DNA of 64,000 nt from Sordaria brevicollis (Eukaryota > Ascomycota > Sordariomycetes > Sordariales > Sordariaceae), in the NCBI GenBank assembly GCA_033439795.1, contig JAUTDP010000012.1, forward strand, positions 1,550,001-1,614,000, read 5' to 3'. The notes under the pieces were generated by a model, which saw nothing but the letters and a program-made list of their open reading frames with translations, was not told where the DNA came from and did not search any database. This document shows positions 12,170-23,118 of this stretch, piece by piece. A program made the position numbers and the translations under genes. Each line of letters begins with the position of its first letter. The stretch's first letter is position 1.

Positions 12170-15100
12170 AAATTTAAATTCTAATCCCTTCGAGGAAAAG
12201 GTTATTACGGACGAGGACGAGGACTTTATTAAGAAATTTAATAATATAATATTTAGTATTAAATATAAGGAATATACGTTATATAAAAAGAAATAGTTCG
12301 ACTTTAATTTTAATTATAATAACGAATATAAATATTATATTTATAAGCGTAGGAAGCAATAGCTAAGTAATATACCGGTATTTTCGGCTTTTAATTATAT
12401 AGATTTCAGCCTTATCCTTAACGATTTATTTAAATTAAATCCTATTAAGGAAATATTTATTTCTATTATATATATAATTATATAAATATATTAGGTTTGC
12501 GGTTAGTAATATATATATATTAGTTATATAGCTTACTTTTTAAAGGATACGGTTAAAGTATATAATATACTACCCTTATTACTAGAAGAGTTAAATATAT
12601 TTATACTTAAGCCGAGTAATATTATTCCTATTAATAGGGAAGCTCCTAAGTACGTTATACGGTAATTTAAATATACTTTTATAATTAACTGGCGTTATAT
12701 TTAATAATAATTTAAATTTTTAATCGTATATTATTTTAAGTACCGTTATATTCGCATTAATTACGATCGGCTTTCTTAATTTCTAAATAATAATAATATA
12801 TTTAATCGGGTAAATATTTAAATCCTCGACGAGCGGGTTGTTATTAATGAGAATAACCCCTTTAATAACGATAATAATATTTATAAAGACGAAATTACTA
12901 TCCCCGATATCGTTCCGGCTTAAGTATAATTTAAGTAATTTATTAGTTAAATAAATATTTAAAACTAATATTAAAGAAAAATAGTATATCGAAATTATTA
13001 ATTTTAATACGTTGAATTAAATCCGGTCTACGGTCTTTATTTCCCTTTTAATTATCCTTTTAATCCCCGTACTTTTAATCCCCGTACCCCTAGCCAATAA
13101 GCCCCTAGTAGCCTAGTAAATTCGCCGAATTATTTATTATTACCCCTTAAAAAAATGCCTTCTACTCCCGAAATCCGTATAGATTATAATAAATATAGTA
13201 ATATTCGTAATTATATAAATATATTTAACTTTTTGCGTCCTACCCCCTTAAATGAATTTAATAGTTTATACCGCTTACTTTCTTTAACCTTCTTAACGTT
13301 ATACCTATACAGGAAGGCGGATTTTATTAAGCAACGAATATATAAAGTTATTTATAAAGAATATATTAATTACATTATAAAATAATATAATAGCCGTTTT
13401 ATTCGACATCCCCGTTTCCGCTTTATTATATTCAATACCCTTATAAGAAAATAAATCCTTTAAAAGAATTAGTACTACGTTAATATTTATAATAGTAAAT
13501 TTACTACGGAAGATATTAGGCAGGTATTTATTGAACGTATCGACCGTTTAGAATAAATATTAAAATTTATTATAAAGTATATTAATACCTTACATAATAT
13601 ACAGCTTTATTAGGGAGGGAGGAAGTAAGACCTAAAAGCGTACGTTTATATATTTAATACGCCGTTCCTTTTCTTAATTTTTACGCTAACCGACTTTTAT
13701 TAGAGGTTTTTGGTTATATTAATATTTAAATATAATATATGGTTTAATTCTATGGAGTTATAGTAGTAGAAATTAACGGCGGATAATTTGTATAATAATC
13801 CATTAATTATTATATAATATTTTTGGAAGAGGTATTAAATTTTCTTTAACGTTTTCTTAAAACCTAAATTTTATATTATCGACTATTAGAATAAATACGA
13901 ATAGTAGGCCTGCAGTAATCTTTATAATTATAGTCTATATTAGTATAAGGGTATATTTAAATTAGATTTTACTATTTAATAAAATATAAACGATTTCGCC
14001 GAATTTTAGGGTATATATATTATTATTATTAACCTAGAGTTATATAAACGTACAATAAACCTCGTTAACGAAGCGGATATTTTAACTATTCGCATTTTCG
14101 AATACGAATAACCTACTTTTAATATATTATTACGTATTATTAACGCTATATAAATATATAAATATAATAATTATTATAAGCGTTTAAAAAAGGGTAACGA
14201 TTATATTAAATTTGAAGATTAATTTTATCGATTCTATTTCCCTAAAGATACGTACGACCGGTTATATATTACCCGTAGTTTTAATCCCTAATATAATATC
14301 TTCGACCCGGCCCAAAATAATAAATAAATAAATACTTAAAACCCGGCTATATCCTTAAACTAATAAAGCAATATTAATACGTTTCCGTATATTATAAACA
14401 AAATTATACTATATTATATCGCTAAATACTATTCGAAGGCCGAGGTTAAATCCAAATCGTACTAAGAACTTATAATTATAATCTTACTTCGTATATTATT
14501 TAATAATTTATTAATTTCTTTTATTATTAAATTAATAAATAAATTAATTAGTAAGAAGGATTAATCTATATAAGAGGTCTATTATTACTTTATTAACTTT
14601 AACCTTTACAAAAGTATATATATAATTTAATCCGTAAATTATAAACTATATAATAAATAACGACGTTATATTATCGAAATCGATAACGATATTCGTAATT
14701 TCGTCCCCTAATATAATAAATATTTATAGCGCGCTAAGTAATTCGCCGACCTTACCTATTTTCAATTTTATATTTATATTAATTAGGGTATAAAATTATA
14801 AAAGTTTTATAAAAAAGCCCGTATACTTAAATATATCCTTAAGTATAAATTTAATCCGGCGTCCAATTAATATAAAAATTTCTATTATATTAAAATAATA
14901 CTCTATTATCCTTATACTACCGAAAATAGCCTTAAAATTATAAATAATATTACGTATAATATATAATCCGAAATATATAACCATTATTTTACTCTATATT
15001 ATAATTACGATTATAATTACTACGGCGAATAATTAGTGCCGCCCTTTAATAATAATTAATTCGAACCTATAAATAAATTAAACCGGGATCGGGAATTAGA

Positions 15101-16865
15101 ATAAAATAATTAAATAATAGCGGTTACGTAAGCATTTAACCGAAACTTTAATATTAATAAGAATATTAACCTTTTCGGTAATTATAAGGAGGATTTATAT
15201 TATAATTAAACGCCGTATTATAGATTCTATACCGATTTTAGCGATATTAACCTATAAAAGTAATATTAGAAGTAAAAGGTATAGGAAAACCTAAGTACAT
15301 ATACGGTTAGAAAAGTTATTAATATTATTTTTAATAGGCTTAATTTAAAGTAGAAGCTAATTTATAATATATTTATTAATTATTATACGGCTATTCTTCG
15401 TAATAATAACCCGTTTCCTTTTCGTATATAATTCGACGGTAAAAGTAATACTAAAAAGTCTTTTATTATTAACCTTCTATTTATTAGGCTAGAAGAATTA
15501 TTAAATAACCTTATTAAGCCTACCGGTAAAGAGTTTATTATTATACGTTTTATTCTTACGGGTATTATAATTAATAATATTAATGGGTTTACCCTATATT
15601 CTTTTTTACGGCTTTTTATTTTTAAAACGGTTAATAAACTCCCGGTTATAAATAATAATAATATAGGTTAATTGTAGCGTCGATTACAATATGTACGGTA
15701 TTTTATTATAAACGAGAAATCTATAATCGGTTTAAGGATAATATATTTTATCGATTAATAATTTAGGCGGGCTTTCCTTATTTATATGGAGGAACCGTTT
15801 AATAGTATAAATATTCTTTTAATTAGCGACTGTTACTAATTATTATTTATTATAGAAAAGGCTCTATATAAGTAGGTTATAAATAACCTCTTTAATAATA
15901 CCGAATCGTTTAGCCGGATTATATATTATATTTTCGATAAAATTATCGAATTTATTACTATTATATAATAGGGTAATTTTAAATAAATAGCGTTTAAAGA
16001 AGTTTTCGATTAGGTCCGTATTAGATAGCTGTTATATAATAATTAGGAATTCTTTTTTACGTAGATTATATATCGGCTTAAGGAGAGTAGTACCGATTTA
16101 ACCGTTTTTAATAATATTTTACGTATTTACTTAATAAACGATAAAGTTAAATAATATAATATAGATTATTTATTAGGTTTTAGTAGGCTATATATATAAA
16201 TTATAATAATATATACGGGTTAAGGTACGGAAATTATTTTATTTAATTAAACGGGTAACTTTTATAAAAAGTTCTTTATTATCCTAAGCGTTAAAATTAT
16301 ATTAATTAAGAATTATTAGGTTAAAAAGGGCTTAATTAACGGTATTATCGGTATTATTTAAGATATTATATAGAAGGCTAGGGATAATAATAAGTCCCTT
16401 AATATTAACCCTTATAATATAAATAATCCTCTTTATATATTCTTAATTTATTTCCCTAATTATAGTAGATTACGTATATTCGAAAACGATCCGTTGAAGG
16501 GTATTAATAAAAAAATTATACTTATTTTCCATTCTATCCGCGATTTTATAAAAGGAAATTAACCCTATATTCGAAGGTAGTTTTTTATTATTATTATTTA
16601 TATTATTACTATATATAAATTGTAGGGAGTTATTATAGATTATATTATTTTAGACGTTTCTTATAATGATTTTATAATTGGTTTAACGTACGTAATTATA
16701 TTTCGGGTTATATTTATCGAAAGATTTATATTTAATTATCCTTTTAATTTTAATATTATACGTATAATTAATAATAGTAGTAAAAATAATTATAGGGATA
16801 ATACGGATAGAAGAGAGCCCTAGAAGTTATTACCTCCCCTGGAGGATATATAAATATAATTTTAA
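12170..16865 (+). pseudogene. RIP-degraded Helitron Rep/helicase
   Basis: A long plus-strand frame with TAA/TAG but almost no TGA interruptions. In order: a segment like the N-terminal domain of fungal Helitron proteins (LPLLLEELNIFILKPSN near 12,570-12,630); a Helitron-like N domain (YINYIIK, then NSRFIRHPRFRFIIFNTL at about 13,390-13,445); a conserved linker (YYSKAEVKS near 14,430); and a Pif1-type helicase. The Walker A region is FDGKSNTKKSF at 15432-15464, where GTGKS has become NTKKS by RIP. NGFTLYSFLRL follows near 15,580, and Walker B-like INEKSIIGLRI near 15,705-15,737. C-terminal helicase motifs follow to about 16,850. These enzymes drive rolling-circle transposition; this copy is dead. 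The frame continues leftwards across the element F insertion. Confidence 0.85.
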
Positions 16866-19800
16866 TTAATAATATATAATTAATAATATATAAATAATAA
16901 ATATTAATATATCGGTTTCTATATTAAATCGGGTTCGGTTATTCGTATCCGGCCCCGCCTCTGTACGTATAAATATAAAAAATTTTCTTATTACTTCTTG
17001 AATTCCCGTTTTTATCTTCATTCCTAATTTTCCTCCGTTAATATATTTATTTATTTTTTTTTACTCTATTTGATTTTATTTATTGGATATTTATCTTTCC
17101 CCTATTAATCGTTTACGTATATTAATTAAACGGAACCTCTTTTCTTTTATATATTAATTAAATAGAATTTTTTTTCTCTTATTTTATTTCCCTATAAGAC
17201 GAAAATACGGCCTTATATATTAACGTTCGCTTTTATTTCTATTTACGATAAACGTTATAACGAACGCTTTTAATTTTAATATATTAAATTACTATATTAT
17301 AGTTAATTTTAAATTAATTACCGGCTATAAGAACGGTATAATTATTTAAACCCTATTTTTAATACCGGTATATATATAACCTTAGAATTATAAAGCGTAA
17401 AGTAAATATTCTAGTACTCCTAGGTCGATTAGCCGTAAGAATGCCGTAATTATTTAAACCCTATTTTTAATACTAATTAAAATTCCTAATCCTAAACGCT
17501 GGAAAATTATATTATTTATTAAATTATTAAACCCTAAACCGAAAATAGAATAATTTAAAGTAATTTAAAAAACGAAAGGCGATTATATTTTCTCCTAATT
17601 TAATTTTAAAGAATATTAACCGGATTACTCCGATTGTAGTTTAATAGCCGATGGGTTTAATATAATTAATTTCGTAATCGTCTTCGAAGGTGATTATACC
17701 CTTTCCTAATTTAATTTAAAAAAATATTAACCTAATTATTTTATAATACGTATAACCGCCGAATTTATTTTTTAAAAATTAATTAACCCTTATATTATTA
17801 AATTAAAATTACCGGGTTTACTATTATAGAAGAGCCGTAAATTATTAGTCGAATATATCGATTCGATTAGAAGGATTAGCCTTCTACCGGTTTATTACTA
17901 CGGAAAAGCCGTAAATTATCGGTCGAATATATTAATTCGGTTAAAAGGATTAGCCTTTTACCGGTTTATTACCGCAGGAGAACTGTAAATTATCGGTCGA
18001 ATATATTAATTCGGTTAATTTTACTTCCTAACGTATAAAAGGCTCCCTTAGCTATAAATAAATCTTCTTCCTAAGGTTTTACTTCCTAATATATAAAAGG
18101 CTATTTTTATATAATTTAATTATTTTTATAAAATAGTTATTAATTACCTCTATAAAGTGGGTAATTTAATAATTAATATACTTTATTCGGAAAACGGATT
18201 GGCGGATAAATGCTATTAAGGAAAGATAAAACTACTTTAAAGCCTTTTAATATTAAAATTTTTAATTATATAATTAAAGGATTATTAATTATCCGAAGGA
18301 GATATTATCCTAATTTTTAAGGGTTAAAATCCGTTATAAAAATTAAACGAATTATATTATTTTTCGCATATACGGTTAATAGGGACCGTCGATTATTTTA
18401 ATTCTACGGGGAATAATATTTATTATAAAATGAATATTAAAGCCTTAAGAAAGCTAAAACCCTTAGAGAGGGTTATTTAATTATAAATAAATTTATAGAA
18501 ATTATAGCGTTAATTCTAATTACTATTAATAAGGACCGCTAATTATTTAAAGGAGATATTATCCTAATTTTTAAAAGCTAAGACCCGTTATAAGAATTAT
18601 ACGAATGTTTTAATTCTATAGGGAATAATATTTATTATAAAGTTAATACCGAGGCCCTAAGGAAGTTAAAAACCTTTAGAGTAGGGCTATATAATTATTT
18701 AAGGGAGGTATTATTTTAATAAAGAAAGCGGAGGATATTACGTAGTATTCGGGATTGTAGATAGTACGTAGGATAGGTTTATTATAATTATATACGTATT
18801 TCGAATTATTCGTATATTTTATTATATATTATATAATTCTATTAATTTAAGTAATATCCTATTGCCGTTATCCTATTAATTAATATTATAATACTTCCCT
18901 TTATATTTTATTTAATCTAATTTACTATAATTTATAATATTATATATTAACCTTTATTTTAATTTCTTTTTCGTATTATTTTTTTATTTCCTCTGCTATA
19001 CGGTTTGTATTTGCAATATAATATTCTTTATTTCTTTATATATTTGATAAATTCTATACGTATATTTATTAATTATTGGAATTGTATTTTGTATTTTTTA
19101 AATATATATAATTTACTTTCTTATAGTAGTGGTATAAGTGTTTTATATATTTATTTAAATAGTATAAATTTAATTGGTCGTAGACGTGGTTATTATCGTT
19201 AATTAAGTATATTAGGTATAAATAATACTTTATAAGGTTGAATAGATATTTATTTATAGTATTTACTTAGTTTTCATTTAGATATTAGCGCTTATATATT
19301 ATTATATTGTAGTATTCCTCTTTTTTTAGTAGTATATTTTAAATACGTATATTGAATTCGTTGAATTCGTCGTTATTAATTTCTTTATTATTATCCTTTT
19401 TATTATTATCCTCCTAAATAATATTGAGGTCGAGTTTAAATTCGGTAGTATTTTCTTATTTTTATATTTCGGGTACGTCTTTTTCCTAGTTGATATCGAA
19501 ATTTTCGAAGTTAACGACTTTTTCGTTATTGGGGTCGATGCCTTTTCTTCTATTATATGTAATAGTTAGAATACGGTTACTTATACTTATAATATTTATA
19601 TTAGGGATAATAGGAATGCGGTATTAGGAATAATAAAGATGAGGGTAAGTAGGTTAGTTTTATTTATTAAAATTTTTAATATTTGTCTTTCTAGAGGCGG
19701 TATCGGTTTTATAATTACGGTACCGTTTTTTATTTATTTTTATATTTATTATTATTATTTATTTTAGTATTTTATTTTAATTATTACCTTACCGATTACG

Positions 19801-20200
19801 TTTAATTTACTAATTAGTAAATATTTTTTATAATTATTTATTTACTATTATTCGTATTTAATTGTGTGGTTTCGTACTTGTTTACCCGAGGTCGCGTATT
19901 TGCCGTCGAGTCGTATTTTCTATTATTTACCTTTTTAGATTTTTAACTTTTCTTTTCTTTCTTTTTTTCTCTAAATTACGTAATATATCCTTATGTAAAT
20001 TATTAATAAAGGCGGTATTATTAATTATTCTATATTAATTATATATATGTAATTTCGTAATATTTTTTAAGTTTATACTTTTTAAAACCCTTTTTAAAAA
20101 GGGCCTTATCGCTATTATTGCTAGCGTTATTGCCGGTACCCCCGGTACGCTTATTACCTTTTTTAGCCGCCCTAAGTTGCTTCCTAGTACTTTTTTACCT
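16866..20200. other. AT-rich non-coding or unreadable stretch in block H
   Basis: After the Helitron ORF the sequence is AT-rich with many local tandem duplications (see 17,330-18,720). From about 18,730 to 20,200 it is pyrimidine-rich on the plus strand with no readable domain. The open frame at 19005-19202 (plus, 65 codons, Tyr/Ile/Leu-rich) looks like composition-driven noise. Confidence 0.4.
17330..18720 (+). repeat. Cluster of short tandem duplications
   Basis: Several separate duplications follow each other. AATTATTTAAACCC occurs at about 17,337 and 17,446 (period about 109). GATTAT followed by CTCCTAATTTAATTT or TTCCTAATTTAATTT occurs at about 17,582 and 17,692 (period about 111). Three units of about 75 bp hold GCCGTAAATTAT or CTGTAAATTAT with GTCGAATATAT between 17,821 and 18,020. 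A unit of about 265 bp starts GGAGATATTATCCTAATTTT at about 18,296 and 18,562. Copies differ mainly by C/T and G/A. Confidence 0.65.
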
Positions 20201-20204
20201 TCGT

Positions 20205-21155
20205 GTATAATTAAAAGGAAGCGTATATATTTATAAATAATTATATTATTTTAATAATTCGATAATTTATATATTAATAGGTTTTATATTTATAAGGACG
20301 ATAATAAGGAAAACGATAATAATAATGATATTCCTAAATTATAGGGTAAACCGTATTAGAATTTATACTTCTATTATATATATAATGGATATTTTTACGT
20401 AGAGAGTACTAAGTCGGTTATTAAGTGCTATTATTATATTGTAGTTAAGTAGCTATATTAGCCTTTTCGATAAAAAATTGTTAATATTTACCGCTATTTC
20501 TAAAGAAAGGGTAATGATAACGATGCCCGCGGGTATTATAATAATATTATAGATATTATTGGCCCTCTTAAGGCCTTAGAAAAGAACGAGGTTATCCTTA
20601 AATTAGTTATTTTATATTATATTATATTTTATATATTTTTATTTATTAATATTATATTTTTTAAAGGGTCTTTTAAATACTTATTTAGTATTGAGTTATT
20701 TATTTTTGCCGACGATAATAATAATAAGAAAAAGAAGGCCTATTTTAATTCCCCGGAATTTAAAACTTTCGGCGCCTTCTTTCCTTCCGTTTAATCCTTT
20801 TCCTTTAATTAACCCTCTTCCGGCCGTTGTACTCTCCGTTTTTTAAATACTTTTATTTTCGCTATTACCTTTACTATTGTCCCTATTACTCTTATTCCGC
20901 CGGCCGATTTTATTTTTATAACTGAATATCGAGCTTTAGTAAAGCGGTTTAATAGCCTAATTAAGCGGTTATTTATAATAGAGAGTAAGGTTACGGTATC
21001 TTTTACGCCGAAATAATAGAAGGAGAAGGAGAAGGATAAGGGTAAAAATAAGGAAAAGAAGAAGGAGAATAATAAGATAATATTTATAGCGGTATTTTGT
21101 GCCGAATTTAATTACGACTTCGGGGATTTTATAGAGGATTGGGACAATAATTAAG
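20205..21155 (+). pseudogene. Unidentified RIP-degraded ORF inside block H
   Basis: A plus-strand frame from about 20,212 reads as natural-looking protein with only TAA/TAG breaks: NRFYIYKDDNKEN, then YNGYFYVESTKSVIKCYYY, RKGNDNDARGYYNNIIDI and GPLKALEKNEVILK near 20,560-20,605. After about 20,700 it becomes Lys/Glu-rich (KEKEKDKGKNKEKKKEN near 21,020-21,070) and ends with an acidic stretch (NYDFGDFIEDWDNN near 21,110-21,152). I do not recognise a family. It could be a second Helitron-encoded protein, a captured host gene or part of another transposon. Confidence 0.4.
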
Positions 21156-21329
21156 TATAATAGTTATTTTATTTAAATATATATTTATATTTATAATACC
21201 CCTATTTTAATTGCTTTTTTTTCCTTTTATTAATATTATAGCTTTCCTTTTTTCTTTATAAATAACGTTACTATTAGTGATATATATAATGCTATACGAC
21301 TTTAACTATTACGACCTTTAATACCGTTA

Positions 21330-21659
21330 TTGCTATTACTATTTTCTTTTACGATTTTCACGAATTTTACTACCTTTAATATTATTACCGTTATTATTAC
21401 CTTCGATATTATTAATTTTATTAACTTTACTACCTTTATTACCTTCGATATTACTAATTTTATTAACTTCATTAACTTTACCCCTATTACCGCTATTATT
21501 ACCTTTAATATTACCAATTTTACTACCTTTATTACCTTTAATATTATTACCGCTATTACTACTTTCGATATTACTAATTTTACTAATTTTATTACCTTTA
21601 TTACTTTTACTACCTTTATCGTTATTACCGCTATCCTTAACTTATACTTCCCTTTATAA
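21330..21659 (+). repeat. Low-complexity ATTACC/TTTACT-type repeat
   Basis: Degenerate short repeats built on ATTACC, TTTACTACC and TCGATATTACTAATTTT keep a frame open for 109 codons of Thr/Phe/Ile/Asn. The open frame exists on both strands and is explained by the repeat, so it is not called a gene. Confidence 0.7.
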
Positions 21660-21910
21660 AGTATACCTAAAAATTATTTATTATTAATACGGGGGGTAAT
21701 TTAATTATAATAGTTCCGTAGTTTAAATGGGGGGGATTATATTTTTACTTACCGTATTAATTTTAAATCGGCTTCTATTCCTAAACGATTCGGACCCCCG
21801 GACCCGACCCTCGGACCTTTAGACCCGGACCCTTCGCTTCCCTAAACCCGGATTAAAAACCCTATTTTTAATATAAATTGAACTTATATTATTAATTTAA
21901 TTATAGTATT

Positions 21911-21982
21911 CCGACCGACCGACCGACTGATTGACCGACCGAAATAAAATAAAATTTAAAAAGATACCGACCGACCGACCGA
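21911..21982 (+). repeat. CCGA tetranucleotide microsatellite in two blocks
   Basis: Two runs of CCGA/GACC (21911-21942 with one imperfect unit, and 21967-21982) are separated by an A-rich spacer. They are GC-rich in an otherwise RIP-saturated stretch. The unit contains no CpA on either strand, so it has no preferred RIP target. Confidence 0.8.
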
Positions 21983-22269
21983 ATGAGTAAAATAAAATAA
22001 GACCTATATAAGAAGATACTATATTTAACAAGAGATTGCGAAAGGAAGGATTAGAGGATATAAAAAAAAAATTGCCTACGAAGTCCTATAATATTAATAT
22101 AGTATTACTTACGAAAAGTAATTTATAATGTTAGTAAGGCGTAAGATTAAAATATAAGTAAGTACGGGCTATCTTTCGGGTATTGTTGACGGAGAGTTTA
22201 AGTGAACGATTTTTTATGAAATATTAAGGCGGGGCGCGTATTATAAGACTTGAACTCCTCTTTTTTTTT

Positions 22270-22625
22270 GAAAATTTTTTGAAAAATTCTAATATAATAA
22301 TTTAATTTAGTGAAAAAAAATTTGAAAAATTCTAAAATAGTAATAATTTTGTAATAGTTTAACTTAATAAAAAATTTCTAAAAAAAAATTCTAAAATAGA
22401 AATAATTTCGTAATAATTTAATTTAATAAAAAATTTTTAATAAGAAAATTTAAAATATAAATAGAGAAAGTTCGTGATGGTTTAAGTGAAAAAAAACTAA
22501 AAAAATTCTAAGATAGAAATAATTTAGTAGTAGTTTAACTTAGTGAAAAATTTCTGAAAAAAAATTTAAAATAGAAATAATTTGGTGATAATTTAATTTA
22601 GTGAAAAAAAATCTAGAAAATTAAA
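22270..22625 (+). repeat. Tandem repeat, about 60-bp unit, six copies
   Basis: Six successive units contain an A-run, TTCTAAAATAGAAATAATTT and a GTTTAACTTA or ATTTAATTTA tail. Tails lie near 22,293, 22,354, 22,412, 22,474, 22,530 and 22,590. Units carry point and small indel differences, some not of RIP type. Confidence 0.75.
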
Positions 22626-22650
22626 TTAAATTTTATAACTCAGGGTATAT

Positions 22651-22680
22651 CTCTAGACCTATGTTGAGGCGAAGCTTCAA
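22651..22680 (-). repeat. Right copy of inverted hairpin-CTAGAG motif
   Basis: Read on the minus strand this is TTGAAGCTTCGCCTCAA followed by CATAGGTCTAGAG, nearly identical to the plus-strand copy at 7398-7426. It keeps C where the left copy has T at two positions, so it is the less mutated copy. Confidence 0.7.
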
Positions 22681-22710
22681 GTAGAATTCTACCCCTTTGG
22701 AATACTAGTA

Positions 22711-22765
22711 TAAAATTTGCCGTAGGCAAATTTTACGGGGGTACGGGGGCGGCAGCCCTCGTACC
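22711..22765. other. Two adjacent strong hairpins beside element A
   Basis: TAAAATTTGCC (22711-22721) pairs perfectly with GGCAAATTTTA (22725-22735) across a GTA loop. Four bases later GGTACGGGGGC (22740-22750) pairs with GCCCTCGTACC (22755-22765) across GGCA, with one G-T wobble. The hairpin of 22664-22680 lies just upstream and another (40502-40521) follows once element A is removed. The sequence is largely spared by RIP. Its role is unknown. Confidence 0.6.
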
Positions 22766-22774
22766 GTTTACGCC

Positions 22775-23118
22775 TAATAGGGTAACCTAGGGTACTTCAA
22801 ATACTAAACGTATAAAAACAATAATAGTATTAAAGCAGTAAGAAAAGAAGATGATGTAATAAAGAGAGGGTTGGCCGAAGGCTGCCCTTCTAACGGAATC
22901 CTTTATAAAAATCCAGAGTGGGTCTAGCGGCGGCGGGGTTCCACCTTAAAAGACGCGCTAATTACGGTTTGCGACCGCGCGTCACGGCAGCTACCAACTT
23001 ATGCCTGCTAGCCGCCACGGCCCGCCGGCCGGCCAGGTAAATATAATACCTATATACTTATACCCGATTTAATTAATAATTATATATATAATATTAATAT
23101 ACGAAGTATCCTATATTA
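22775..23118 (-). repeat. Element A left LTR (3' LTR)
   Basis: It is 344 bp, the same length as the right copy. It has a GC-rich core (about 22,920-23,035) with GGCGGCGGGGTTCCACC and CCCGCCGGCCGGCC. The left half is spared by RIP and the right half mutated. Confidence 0.95.

Larger units (their letters stand above)
7398..22680 (+). mobile_element. Block H: candidate large Helitron-type element bounded by inverted hairpin motifs
   Basis: The same hairpin-plus-CTAGAG motif occurs at 7398-7426 (plus) and 22651-22680 (minus), facing inward. Between them lie the degraded Helitron Rep/helicase ORF (with element F inserted), several tandem repeats and an unidentified ORF near 20.2-21.2 kb. Sequence just inside both motifs keeps many CA/TG dinucleotides while the centre is saturated with RIP, which resembles the edge-sparing seen at the mapped LTR elements and supports these being true ends. 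Canonical Helitrons do not have identical inverted ends; Helentron-type relatives can. The alternative is two chance copies of a dispersed hairpin repeat. Boundaries are inference. Confidence 0.35.

Noticed and set aside
17330..18720. CRISPR-like array
   Set aside because: Repeat units and spacers are irregular, units differ in length and the organism is eukaryotic.
21330..21659. 109-codon Thr/Phe/Ile/Asn ORF with opposite-strand partner
   Set aside because: Generated by the ATTACC-type low-complexity repeat, open on both strands.
7398..22680. Block H as a Starship giant element
   Set aside because: No tyrosine recombinase (DUF3435) captain could be read near either end; the only readable enzyme is a Helitron Rep/helicase.
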